A stretch of DNA of 64,000 nt from Ailurus styani. Its lineage: Eukaryota; Chordata; Mammalia; Carnivora; Ailuridae. The stretch lies in NCBI GenBank assembly GCA_002007465.1, contig LNAC01000767.1:124001-188000 (forward strand), in the 5' to 3' direction. A program made the translations under genes and the position numbers. Below are positions 10,616 to 22,800 of the stretch, piece after piece. Within the stretch, counting starts at the first letter, position 1; each line of letters begins with the position of its first letter. Under the pieces are notes generated by a model that worked only from the letters and a program-made list of their open reading frames with translations, was not told where the DNA came from and made no database searches.

Positions 10616-12685
10616 TGCATACTTACATAGGAATTGCAAATATGCCTAATTTCAAGTGTTTATATATTAAAAAGAGAATCAAGAGAGAACAAAGACTTAC
10701 AAAGAGTTCATAAAACATTAAGATAATCAGCTTGCATTATCTAATTTAGTATCTAGAGATTTCTAATTCAGTTTCCAAATTCTAAGTTCATAATACCCAG
10801 ATACTAAATATTTAATTAACTCACTATTGAATATTTTTAAATTAAAATATAATTGAGCTCTAGCTTGGTATTGATAAACAGGTAACACTTAAGTAACAGT
10901 GTCTTAAGTTTGGGTGAGATGTTAGTGAAATATTCCAGGATAAACAAATGAACAAACAAACAAACACAACTGAGTGAGTAATGTTTTACCAGTCAGCAAA
11001 AGTGTAACAAAAATACAATCCTCAGTGTGGAACTGTCTTCAGTTCAGTGAGTTTACAGTTCCATTATTACAAAGCACTTTTTAAAGAATGTTACCGAACT
11101 GATGCTGATTTAAGATCTTATATCCCTATTTTGGCTTAAAAAAATAAAAAGGCAAGTCAGTTGAGGACAAAATCTGATGAAATATCACAGTGACACTTCA
11201 CTTACATGGAGGTTAGATATACGGCAACCTCACTCATTTGGAACACAGCTGTAATCAGGACATTAGCGAGCCAGGCCTCGGTGTAGTCACATCTGTCAGA
11301 GGAGTCACCCATATCACTGTAGGGCACACGGGCTAACCTGAAGTTCTTAACCAGGCGTTGGGGTGTTCAATAAAACTCCACCAGATTAGACAGCGCACCA
11401 TGGGCTGACAGCAGCGAAAGAAGTTAAAAGTACTATAAAGATAAAATGATAGTAAACAGTGGCCATGAAAGGCTATCACTACAATTCCTGATGTCTGCAA
11501 GACAATGTTTGCTAATGGTCTGTGTATTCTGTGTAAGAAAGCACGAAGAAATCAAAATGGTCACACTTTCCATGCTCTTATTATTCATTCTTCAAAATAA
11601 TTATTTTTAACATGCTCTTGAAGCTGCTAAAAAATGAGGTGCTGTTTTATTTCTGTAGCACATTTAATTTTGAAGAACCTAAAGATATTTTGTCAAATAA
11701 AGGCTTTTTGTATGCTCCCATGAAATGTATTTATCATACCTTTTATTTTTTTAGGGGGAATGTTGCATGAAATCAATAATGCAACATTCAATGAGTTCCA
11801 AAATGCTCTATTATAATGACAGCCAGTGTCAAATAAGGAAAATAGTAAAAGATGTCTTCCTCGTACATCAAAATCTGATCCTGACATAAAGAGTACCCTG
11901 GGGCTCTATGCCTCTTATTCCTGCTCTGTTATCTCTTTCCCTTCATGCCAACTTCTGTCACCCCTATTTCTTCACTTCTCTTCCCCAATCCACATGTTTT
12001 GTCCACCATGGCTATTTTCTCTTTCCATCATTCTTGCCTGTTGCTTCTGCAACAACTGTCATTAAGCTCTATTCTTTTCCTCCTAGCATCCCCACTAGAT
12101 GTGTCCTTATAGCAAAATAATTTCCAGTGAAATTAAATAATTTAATGTAAGAAATACAATAAAACCATGCTGGCATAGAAAGACTATATGGACATCAACA
12201 AAAACATCTTGGAGCAAAGAAAACTTTCTTAAAACCAGTCACTAAACCAGAAGCCAAAGGTAAAGAATTAATAAATTTGATTACACGAAAACTTTAATTT
12301 CCATTTCCAATATATATGACAAAAGGAATCAATATAAACAGACCAATAATCAAATAGAAAAATAACCAAAGGTCAGAACACAGTGAAACAGAAAAAGAAA
12401 TATGAATATCTTATAAACATGAGAAATTGCTCATTCTTACTCATAATTTAATATTTGAAAACTCTGCCATCTGACTGGCAAGATTTAAAAAATTGATTAA
12501 TTTGAAAAATTGATGGTGAGGTCTTAAAGAATCATGATGTCATATGCTGGTGGTGGGTAAAATTGAACCAGTACCCACTCTTTGGAATTTAGTTAACTGC
12601 CAATATTGAATTTATATTTAAAAGCACATATCTTTCTACTTTTAGGAGTTTATTTTATCGATACATTTGTACTTATATTCACATA
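10616..12685. other. Unassigned sequence including a CpG-bearing block
   Basis: Mostly AT-rich with no repeat that I recognise. The exception is 11206-11404, which is GC-richer and retains several CpGs; it is treated separately. Plus-strand frames at 11826-12120 are pyrimidine-rich chance frames. Confidence 0.45.
11206..11404 (-). other. CpG-bearing block with exon-like borders, identity unknown
   Basis: In AT-rich surroundings this 199-bp block is GC-richer and keeps several CpGs. On the minus strand it follows a short pyrimidine tract ending GCTGTCAG and ends CTCCAT|GTAAGTG, a perfect donor. Every full-length frame has a stop, but one frame is open for 54 codons after a single TGA and for more than 15 codons before it. 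It could be a non-coding exon, a decayed retrocopy or a conserved regulatory block. I do not recognise the peptide. Confidence 0.3.
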
Positions 12686-12700
12686 TATAGTGGGTGATAT

Positions 12701-12902
12701 AATTTTTTTTTTCAGAGAGAGAGAATAATCAGGGGCAGAGGCAGAAGGAGAGAGAGGGGCAGAGCGAGAGGGAGAGAATTTTAAACAGGCTCCACACCCA
12801 GCATGGAGTCTGATGTGGAGCTCAGTCTCACCACCCTGAGATCATGACCTGAGCCAAAATCAAGAGTTGGACTCTTAACTGACTGACCCACCCTGGTTCC
12901 CC
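12701..12902 (-). mobile_element. CAN-SINE, older subfamily
   Basis: T-run tail, gagagagagaataatcagg, body, and the head gacctgagccaaaatcaaga followed by ctgactgacccaccctgg. The caaaatcaagag variant is typical of older copies. Imperfect 15-bp duplication at 12686-12700 and 12903-12917, two mismatches. Confidence 0.92.
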
Positions 12903-13189
12903 TATATTGGGTAATATTTTAATTGCAGCATTGTTTTTTTCCTAGCATAAAACTACAACCAACCAACAAATCCAACATCATGGGAATAAAAATATGTTAC
13001 GGAACATTCATAAAATTAAGTGTTACATGGCTATTAGAAACATAGAAGTAGATCTCTATGTAGTGATATGAAAAAGTCTAGGGTAACTTTTATTAAATGA
13101 TAACACCAAAGAACAGTGTATTAATCATGTGTTTTATTTTCTGTGTCTTATGATACTTGACATTTTAAACATTTCTGGCTGGGGAGAGA

Positions 13190-13630
13190 CTGTAACTTCT
13201 GAGGCTAGCCAGTTCTTAGAAATAGCAGAAACTCAGCGAGGGACATGCATTCAATATGCAAACTAACCAATTAAGAGCCATACTGCCCTATCTGGCCTTT
13301 GTACCACAGGGTGGCAATATTCCTCTGCCTTAATCATTCCTAGGGCCAAGTGCCAAGCAAGTAGAGATCACCCTTTATACCCTAATCCCCACAAAAATTA
13401 GTTAAACTCACCAATCCTAAACAATTTACCCTGTCCTCCCTGGCCCTCCTTACGAGAATCTTAATAAAGGTAGTGGCCTAAAGTTGTTCCTCCACTTCTA
13501 CTTTCTGCTTCCTGACCAAAAGTTGGTGTTCCTCTTGTGACCTGGAGTGAGGAGCCATGCCTCTCATTTCTAGTGAAACTTCAGGTAACATTAAACTTTT
13601 CTTTCAATGGCAGCAACCTCTCTGTGTAGT
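13190..13630 (+). mobile_element. ERV-like LTR (class uncertain)
   Basis: Starts tgtaacttctgaggctagcc and runs through CT-rich and CA-rich segments to cttaataaaggtagtggcc, then ctggagtgaggagccatgcc and attaaacttttctttcaa (a possible polyadenylation signal). The arrangement is that of a retroviral LTR, but I cannot assign a family and saw no target duplication. Confidence 0.5.
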
Positions 13631-13708
13631 TACTTAGTAACCTTTTCAAATAAGATGCAGCACAAAAGAGAATAACATTTATAGTGCAATCTCATTTAGG
13701 GAAAAATG

Positions 13709-13724
13709 GGTGTGTATATATGTG

Positions 13725-13755
<31 letters not shown>

Positions 13756-13764
13756 ATATATATA

Positions 13765-13795
<31 letters not shown>

Positions 13796-13796
13796 G
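13709..13796. repeat. (TG)n/(TA)n compound microsatellite
   Basis: Alternating TG and TA blocks ending in a run of about 11 TA units. The 126-codon minus-strand frame here is mostly this repeat read as Ile/Tyr/Thr/His. Confidence 0.95.
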
Positions 13797-14580
13797 AACA
13801 GTTGGACAGCTTCAGGAAGGGTATATGACAAAGAATTCTGGAAAATGGGAATAGAAAACTGGGGTGGGAGAATCACTCTTACTATGTGATCTTTTGGACA
13901 ATTAAAATTTTGTATATATATTGCTTTCATAATGGTAAAAGAACAATATAAAAAAGACTCTGCTATGTGGGGAATACACTGGAGAAGGTGGAATAGAAGA
14001 AAGAGATCAGTTAGGAAAATTAATAGTGCTCCCAGTAGTGATGATGGTATAGCAGACAAGGAAGAAAATGATCAGTAGGAAAATGGATGGGTTAGAAGTA
14101 TATATTAGTATAGAATGCATAGCACTTGATGATAGACAGAATTTTGGTGACAAGGAAGAAGGGAATTGAGACTTGGTTGAGGGTTCTAATCCAAGCAACT
14201 GAATAAATTTTTGGAGTGTTATTTACAAAAATGGGAAAAATGTGAGGGGGCAGTGTTATAGCAGATCCTTAGATAGTCCTACTTTAAGGCTGAGGAGTTT
14301 GTATTTGGAGATGTGCCAGGGTTTAATTCTTTCTCTTGGGAAAAGAGTGAATTGATAAATGCTCTACCACTGCATCTAACATGGGATACTGTAGTCACTG
14401 TCAGCTCTTTCCAGAAGATAATTTATATCTGATATAGCAAAAAAAGAAAAGAGAGCGCTCTACAATATTCATATATCTCCCTCTGGCTGAAAAAATATGT
14501 ACAGTTTTTAGCATGTGATGTTTCTATTAGAGAACTGGTAATTTCTCTCAGTGCTTTAAAAGAGAAAAAAAATGCTCTAA
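13797..14580. other. Unassigned sequence
   Basis: AT-rich with no frame or repeat recognised. Confidence 0.5.
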
Positions 14581-14584
14581 TTGA

Positions 14585-14690
14585 TTTCCTCCCAGTTTTA
14601 TTGAGATATGACTATACAAAAATTGTACATATTTAAGGTGTACAACATATGTTTTGATATATGTATTTATTGTGTTCATCTTTCATTATT
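14585..14690 (-). mobile_element. L1 3' UTR fragment
   Basis: The antisense 3' end of an old L1 is recognised from agttttattgagatatgact and atttaaggtgtacaacatat followed by gttttgatatatg. Confidence 0.75.
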
Positions 14691-15210
14691 GTTACTCATC
14701 TAGGCTATGAAAGGGCAGTGAGATGATGGTCAGAAACAACTTTTCTTTGAAGCAGGTACCAGTTCATTCCAGAGCTTGACCAAGGAAACCTCACTGGTTT
14801 CCTCATCTAAGAAGGAATAGATTCACATTATAAGGGACAACTGAAATCAAAGAAAATACCATAAGATTTATTATTTGATAGACTAAAATAGAAGTAGAAA
14901 ATAAAGGGAACATGTTGAAAAATCTTAGCCTGGCTGATTAATACTACTTCACTGCCTAAAGGGAATCAATTGCTTCTTTAGGTCCTAGAAAGGAAAAACT
15001 AGTCATCCCTGACCTTTGCAAGATACCTAAAACCAAGCTACCAATTAATCAAAGAAACAAACAAGGAAAAGGAATTTCAGGGACTGTCCTAATTTTGATT
15101 TTATTCTTGTTAATAATAACACTGAAGTACAGATGTCAAGTTAGCTAATGGATATATAAGATGTCAAATGACATAAGCATTTATTGTTAGTCAACAGATT
15201 CTTTTTATGG
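14691..15210. other. Unassigned sequence
   Basis: Nothing recognised. Confidence 0.45.
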
Positions 15211-15228
15211 CACCACTTCATTTTTCTT

Positions 15229-15236
15229 TTTTTAAT

Positions 15237-15282
<46 letters not shown>

Positions 15283-15451
15283 AGAGGGAGAGAGAGAGAA
15301 CATGTGTGGGAGGGGCGAGGGGCAGAGAGAGGGTGAGAGAGAATCTTAAGCAGGCTCCACCCTCAGCCTGGAGCCCTATGCCGGGCTGAGATCATGATTT
15401 GAGACAAAATCGAGAGTAGGATGCTTAACTGACTGAGCCACTCAGGTGCCC
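15229..15451 (-). mobile_element. CAN-SINE with a (TG)n block in its tail
   Basis: Minus-strand SINE flanked by a perfect 18-bp duplication (caccacttcatttttctt) at 15211-15228 and 15452-15469. Between the left duplication and the purine-rich body there is a (TG)n run of about 20 units at 15239-15280 where the A tail should be. The head is of the older caaaatcgagag type. Confidence 0.95.
15239..15280. repeat. (TG)n microsatellite in the SINE tail
   Basis: About 20 near-perfect TG units, lying inside the SINE insertion because both copies of the target duplication are outside it. Confidence 0.97.
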
Positions 15452-15469
15452 CACCACTTCATTTTTCTT

Positions 15470-16615
15470 AGATGTTGACTCTATTTCTTGATATCTTAAA
15501 TTCTGAAATTGCATTGTTTTTCTCTTTACATTTTGTGATTACTTCTAATAGATCTGTTATATTTTCATATTTTTAATATTATCAAACATTAATTCATTTA
15601 AAAGTACATATATATGTAAGATTTAACCAAGCTATTAACAGTGTTTCTCTTCAAAATACGTTACAAAAAAATGTCTTGATTTTGTAATGAAAAATAGAAA
15701 TAATTTCCATTAAAAACTGTTATAATTCTTTACAATGGCTTAAAATAAAATGTACTCTATCAAATGACATTAACCTACTTTGAATAAAATTATTCTGAGG
15801 CAATGAATGTAAATGAGCATCCTTATTTATCTGGTTTATTGGACAAATAGTGATTAAATAACACCAAATACAGCCTTCCTATTTATTTTAATTTTTGGCT
15901 TAGATATAGCTTTACACTTTTATTTTGAATTTGACCATTTATAAAGAGAATGACTGTATTATTTACATGCAGTCTCCCATGGGCTACTATGTGTTTGGTT
16001 CACTGCAGCAAAGAAAATATATTTTCATTTTGGTGTTTTTGTGAGTTCTATTCAAGAAAGTGGCTTGCACATGTAATTAATCATGTATATACTCAGAACT
16101 TTCTGAAACACAGGACTAGTCTTTATACCAGGAGAGGAAGAGATAATGGCAAAGATGGAGGCAATTCTGGCCTTGCAGACTTACAGTTACAGATTTATCC
16201 AGAGTATTGAGAGGTAAGAGTAGGTCATACGACTAATCTAACTGCCCAACACAAAAATAAGAATAAATGAATTGTATAGCTGACCGTATAACAGACTACT
16301 AGAGTTTAATGAAGATGAAGCAGATTTACATAATAACTAAGATATATTATTGAAAAACCAAGTGGAAACATAGTGAGGTATTACATTACTTGTAATAACT
16401 GATAAAGAATATAGTTGTATATCCACATGCAATATATATTTAAATTTTAGAGGACAATAATAAAATGGTGAGCCCACTAGTGATTTAACAAACACAACAT
16501 CCACAGCAGTGAAGTTTCCTTTCTGCCCTCCCTCAGTCCCAGTCTGCCGCCTCATAGCCCTTCACAAAGTATTCCCTACCTTGAATTTCTCCTTTCATTT
16601 ATATTTCTCCATTTA
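15470..16615. other. Unassigned AT-rich sequence
   Basis: No gene or repeat recognised. The 86-codon frame at 15950-16210 has no known motifs or flanking splice sites of note. Confidence 0.45.
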
Positions 16616-16619
16616 CATT

Positions 16620-18480
16620 TTGACCCGAACCTAAGGAACATAATGCTTGGTTTTATCTGTTTTTTAAATTTATAATAAGTATATACTATATTATTCATTT
16701 GTGGCTTTCTTATTTTCAATCAATATCATTTCTAGGATACATCAACACTGATACGTTTACCTCTAGTTCACTCAGTTCTACACTCTATAATATTGTTAAC
16801 ATATTATTTTTCTTTACTAGTGTTAACAGAAATTTGGGTTGTCTCTGTTGTTTCAGAGTTAGGAACAATGACCTTAGAAACATTCTTATATATGTTTCCT
16901 GGTGGTTACATACAAAAGCAAGAGGCAGAATTTCTAGGTCTAGAATTCATGTCTATTTAACTTGATACAATAAATAGGTTCTACATTCCTACCAGTAGTA
17001 TATGAGCTACTGTTACTCTTTATCCTTATCAATACTTGTTAAACTTTTGAAATTTTTGCCTATCTAGTGTTTGTATGACATACCTAATTGTGACTTTAAT
17101 TTGAATTTTTCCATTCATCTTTTGCCCAGTTTTGTTATTGAATTATACTACTAATTAGTATCTGATCTTTGTAACAGCTGAGAAATAGCTGTTTGTCATT
17201 TTTATATGTCACAAATATGTTCTATAAATTGTGGCTTATTTCACGATTTTCTATAGAGCTTTTTGAGACACAGACATTCTCAATTATAGTAAAATCAAAA
17301 CTTACTAATTTTTAAAATATATGTTAAAGATTTGGGGTTTCACTTGTCCTGAGACATTCTCGTATCTATTCTTCTAAAGCTTTAAATGTTTGCCCTACTC
17401 TGAAATCATAGAGAAAATACTATATATTCCCTAAACTTTACAAGTTTACCTTTTTTAAACAATTTAATTCAACTCGAATTGATTTTTATGTATAGGGAGA
17501 TTTTGTGGGGTTTTTTCCCCATTAGGGCAAAATCAATTTTCTCAGAATCATTCAGTAAATCACGCCCATCTATTTTTCCATTGTTCTGTGTTGCTATTCC
17601 TGTACTGACACTATAAATGATACTATGCATTTCTCATTACTGTAAGCTTTATAATGTCTCATCTAGAAGAGCAATTCACTCTTTTTCTTCTCCAAAATAA
17701 ACAGAAACCCACTGGAATTTTTACCTGAATTATAGTGAACGTATATGTAATGACATATGTATTACTATTACATATATATAAATTTGGGGGAGAATAGACA
17801 TTTTTATTATATTAAATACTCCTGTTCAAGAACGTGATATTTTCTTCAACATAGTTAAACAAAGTTTTATAACTTTCATCATACACACATTATATATTTT
17901 CTTAATTTATTATATATTCATTTATAATATACATATTTATTATGTAATATTTATTACACTTATTTATAATAAGTGTTTATAGATGTTTTATATGTTTTGT
18001 TTGATATTTTAAATTGCACTTTATAAAACTTAGGCATGAATATATAGAAATGCAATTTGATTTTCAGATATTGGTCTTCAGCAAACTAATTATACTATCT
18101 TGTTAGTTCTATTAATGTTTCTGTATGTTCTCTCGAGTTTTCCACGAGGCCAGCCCAAGAGTGTTGTTTCTTCTAAGTACATCCATACAACCTTTTTTTT
18201 TCTTTTTAAATCCTACTGCAGTAACTAGGAACTCTACGACCATGATGAAAAGTTTAACCATGGTGAAAAGTTTAACTTTGCCCAACTGTTGAGTATGTGT
18301 CTGTTTCTACATGTTGCTCATCAGGTTCCTCCTACAATCAGTTTGCTAAGTCTCTTTATCATAATTAGATGTTTAATTTTATTGAATGCCTTTAGTACCT
18401 ACTGAGATGATCACACATATTAAGTTTTAATTTAATTTTAAATTCCCTTTGCCTTATCCCATTTATTTTTCATAAAAGCC
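16620..18480 (-). mobile_element. Old L1, ORF2 region
   Basis: In plus orientation it follows the antisense of L1 ORF2 over almost 1.9 kb. Examples: agcaagaggcagaatttcta followed by ttcctaccagtagtatatga; cttttgcccagttttgttat; aactcgaattgatttttatg; and near the end attgaatgcctttagtacct with tactgagatgatcacac. Frequent small changes and AT-rich interruptions mark it as an old family. All frames are broken. Confidence 0.65.
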
Positions 18481-19190
18481 ACAATTCCTTTAACTTCATT
18501 GTAGATTAGTTCAAAGTAGTTATATGGGATTTTATCTTTCTTGTATTTATCTTATGGTTCTCCCTCTCTTTTTTCTACAGTTCTCCTTAAGTGACTTTAT
18601 ATTTTCTTTGATTTTTTTCCCCATAGAGTTTTTTAAGGCTTGTATAGATTTTTTATTATTTATTTATCTTGTAATGTCCCGGTTCTTATAAGTTCTACTT
18701 TTCTCAAGTTATGTGGGCATATTTTAATTAAAGTCCTTTTGTCTTTCATGAACTTTGTTAAATTCTTAAATACTGAAAGTATCTCACAGATATTAAATTA
18801 TATTTTCAGTGCATTTTTCAGTTATCAATCTAGCTGGGCTATGGTCATTGGCCTTTGCAGCTGGGAAACTATTTGCATTTCCTTTATTTTTGTTGAAAAT
18901 AACAAAGAAATAAACAATTTGAAAAAAAAAGGCCTTCTCATGATAGGAAAGTAAAATTCAGACTGTAATTCATTTCTTCTCTTCCAGTTACAACCATGTT
19001 CATATAATGACAACTTATTATACCTTAAAGTCTTTGTGGCTTTTGGTAGGGTCAGAATATTTCCATTTATGAAGACACTTTGTTGCCATCTGACTGGATT
19101 TCAGGCACTAGTTGCCAGCAGATTCCTTTCTGTGATTCTCATGATTTATTCCTACTTCCAGACATTGTCCCTCCAGGTTACATTTCCATT
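18481..19190. other. AT-rich sequence, possibly a continuation of the old L1
   Basis: The composition is like the preceding L1, but no clear alignment can be made by eye. The 104-codon frame at 18640-18954 has no supporting feature. Confidence 0.35.
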
Positions 19191-19199
19191 CAGTCCAGT

Positions 19200-19630
19200 G
19201 ACTTAAAATAAATGTGTATTAGAAAACGGTTCACCTGCTTAAAGGACTGCTTACAAATATTAACTGCTAGGACTATATGATCTGGCCTTGCTTATTCACT
19301 CTGTTCTACTCCCTGCTTCATATACTATAAACCGTAGTCTTCGTTTTGAACTTCAAATTTACCAACTTTGATCACATCGAGGCTCTTGTACAAGCTTTGC
19401 TCTCACTTGGGAATGGAATAAATATCCTTTTTTAAAAAAATAAAATTCTAGTTTAAAGGAAAACAATGCTGATCATTCTGTATAAAGTCGATTCTACACT
19501 ATATAGAGAGCTAATGAGAACAAGAGCCTGCTCATATCCATGGGGCTGAGTATAGTGACTGCCACTGTAGGTGCTCAATCCTTATTTATTGACTGAATAA
19601 ATGATGAAATGGTTGAATAAATACATGTCT
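19200..19630 (+). mobile_element. L2 element, 3' end
   Basis: Contains ggactatatgatctggcctt, a central CT-rich portion, and the L2 end with agtgactgccactgtaggtg followed by ctcaatccttatttattgac. An A-rich interruption lies at 19432-19445. Confidence 0.7.
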
Positions 19631-19691
19631 AACTGAGAATACTTGATACTTGGAAGCCGAGACAAGAAGGCAACTAAGAGTAGTGAAGATA

Positions 19692-19878
19692 GGGGCACCT
19701 GGGTGGCTCAGTTGGTGGAGCATCTACCTTAAGCTCAGGTGGTGATTCCAGGGTCCTGGGACCAAGAGCCGAGAGGGCCTCTCTGCTTTGCTCCCTCTCC
19801 CTCTGCCTCTGCCTATTTGTGTGCTCTCTCTCTCCTTCTCTCTCTGTCAAATAAATAAATAAAATCTTAAAAAAAGAT
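19692..19878 (+). mobile_element. CAN-SINE
   Basis: Head ggggcacctgggtggctcag with recognisable pol III A- and B-box regions, CT-rich body, and tail aaataaataaataaaatctt. 11-bp duplication (tagtgaagata) at 19681-19691 and 19879-19889. Confidence 0.96.
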
Positions 19879-19889
19879 TAGTGAAGATA

Positions 19890-22800
19890 ATCTCTGCTAT
19901 TTTCTTCCAGTTTTTCTTCCCCAGCCTTAGACACTTGTTGATCTTGCAGAACATCCCATCATGCATTCATCAACTCTCTGGCAACTTGGTCACACTATAA
20001 GCTTTGCCCCTCCAAACTGATTGCTAGTAGTGGGATCTTCCATAATTCATTTATTTCCCTCAGTTCCACATTTCTCTTGGGAAAAGGAGAAATATATGTC
20101 ATCAGGAAGCATTCTCTTTTAGTTTAATTCAAATTTCATATGCATATATTTTTTTGATATAAGTAGTATCCAATTGGTTCTAATCCATATTTTAAGTTCT
20201 GATGGGGTTTTCTTTTTAACATTTTGCTTATTTATGTTTTAAGTTCTTAAATGTCTGGATGGTGGGATGTACATAAGTCTACACTTAAAGACATCTAGAC
20301 CTGGACTTTTTCGTTTGATTGGAAGAAACATTCAGTCTCTATTCTAGATTGTCTACAGTTTGATGCAGTCAGCCACAAACACACATTTATCATTCTTTTG
20401 AAACTTATTACTTTAATAGATATACTTCAACTGCACTATGGTTAATTTTTGATGAACTGTAGTTTCTTATCTTTCTAATACAACACTGCCCATGAAAATG
20501 CCTTTATATTATTGGAATAATCAAGATAGAGATATTTTTCTTTCCTTCTGAATATTTTAAGGTTAGCCCTGGTCCTTAGATACACCGTGAATTTGTCTTG
20601 TGTTGATTTTGTGGCTGATAGTTTGATTAACAGGCAGAAGATTTATTGTTACCTAAGTGCTAAGTTTCTAAAAATACTTAACTAATAAGCTTCAACCAAT
20701 ATAATTTTGTACCCTTGAATGACTTCCTATAATTAGATATAGGTCCACTATATTCTTGGAAAGGCATCCTCACCCTTCACCATTTCCCTGCATAAATTAT
20801 TTATTAATTAGAATTTCTGTTATTACCATTTTACTCTGCCCATTATTCCAATTTCACCACAAAAATCATTCTATCAAAGTTCAAACTTAATCTATACAAA
20901 AAAAATTTACCTTAATTCAACCTAAATCATGTAATTATTTTTAATTATTAAATAAGTACAGAAGCAGTGAGGGGGATTGCTACTCTGGACTTAAATTGGA
21001 GCCATGAAGAGTTCACTGAATGAGAAGTTATGAAAATATTCAGAGAGACTGAAGAAGGCATATTATCAGCCTATAAATATAAGAAAAAACAAAGCAGATT
21101 TCAAAAAGCTCAGCTGCGATGAAAGTGTATGTATCATTATGTGCAAGATTTGAAGATCTGAAACACTAAAATAACATTGGTTCCTGAGGTATGATACTTC
21201 CTTATCAAGGAAGATAGGAAGACACATACTCTTATATAATACTAACAGAGTTTTATTGTCAAAACCTAGATCTGGCCTCAATAGACTAGGTTTGATCCTT
21301 TTATTGTTGTAAGAGTGGAATGATTTTAACTATTTTAAAATTAGAATTAATTCTGAAACTAGTTTCCAAAATGTCAAACAATTCCACAAATCAAGCAAAA
21401 ATGGTATTTATGAAAACATGACAGCTAATTTATTGAGGTAGTTTTTCTCAGTATGTATATAAATGAAAACAATATATCCATCATAGCATTTTTGAGATAT
21501 TTCCATGGCCATGGTTGGTACCTATTAATACCTGACATAGGAACACTCCAAAGTTTATCTTGTTCGCACATAAAGCATTGATGACTTAATTCATTTACTG
21601 AACTGAACATGAATTCTCTTGTAATGCCTGTCCCCCAAATAAAAATCACAGGATTTTCAGAAATAGCTTTATGGAACACCTTACTTTCCCAGGAGTGTTG
21701 AACACATGGTCATCAATACACTTTCAGTGTCAGAGATATGAATGTAAAGAGGGATCCCAAATGGCCTGACAACCTTGTTTCAAATGTTTCCAATGAAAAA
21801 ATTAATTTGACTGTACAAAGAACTAATCATAAAAGCTATGCACACTAATGTCACATAAACCTCTAAGACAAGAAAAAAACAGAAAAAGCTGAGATTTATA
21901 AACTATTAATAGTGTAAAAGGATTTATTCCACATATAGAGAAAGAAGTAAAGGGTGGGAGGGCTGCCTCTAGTGACTGGGTAGGTGAGGTAACATTAACG
22001 GACTCCAGAAAGAAAATATAATTATACAACATCTACCTTTCAAGGAGAATGATTTGCAAATGAAAGTTTATTCCATACACCATAAAGCAGGATTAAAGTG
22101 CCAGTCAAATATACCTCCAGGTACTGAAACAACTTGCAAATAAAAATGTATAAATACTTGAATAATCATCGACCAATGGGAAACAAAGTGTTTGGATTAC
22201 CGCAAACATTCTAATGCAATCTCAGACTGAATTCTGAGCAAATAGCATCCATTCTAATTCATGTTTTTCAGATCACATTTGAAAAAGTTTCATTCTGGGG
22301 CCAGAGCTAAATAACAAATGATGAACTGCATCAGTCCAGAGAAGGAAAAAGGATGGAACGTTGAGAAATCATACTATATGAGAACAGGAACTACTAAAAC
22401 CTGGCCTGAAAATACTTAGTACAGGCTTAATTATCCTTAAAAAACTGAAAGGTTGGTATGTAGAAAACAATTACACTATATCAGAGGAGATGTAGTTGGA
22501 GATTTCAGCATAACAGCATTATAACTCTTAGAGTATTTGAAAAATGTAATTGGCTGCCTTATGAGGTAGTAAAATCACATCAAATCTTTAAGCAGAGCCT
22601 GGATGACCACCTGTCAAAGGTACTTTAGAGAGCAGTTCTGAATTAGGTGGAATGTTTAGCTATACAACTGCTAAGTACTCCATCAATTTATGAATGTCAT
22701 TTGCAGTGTATTACACTTGTAAGTGCATACATATGTATGGTGTTACACTTGAAATATGACCAACATCATATATTAATATGTCTTTCAATCAAATGTTTTT

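Noticed and set aside
13679..14059. 126-codon minus-strand frame
   Set aside because: A large part is the TG/TA microsatellite read in one phase.
15207..15389. 60-codon frame rich in Cys-Val and Arg-Glu
   Set aside because: It is the (TG)n block and purine-rich body of an antisense SINE.
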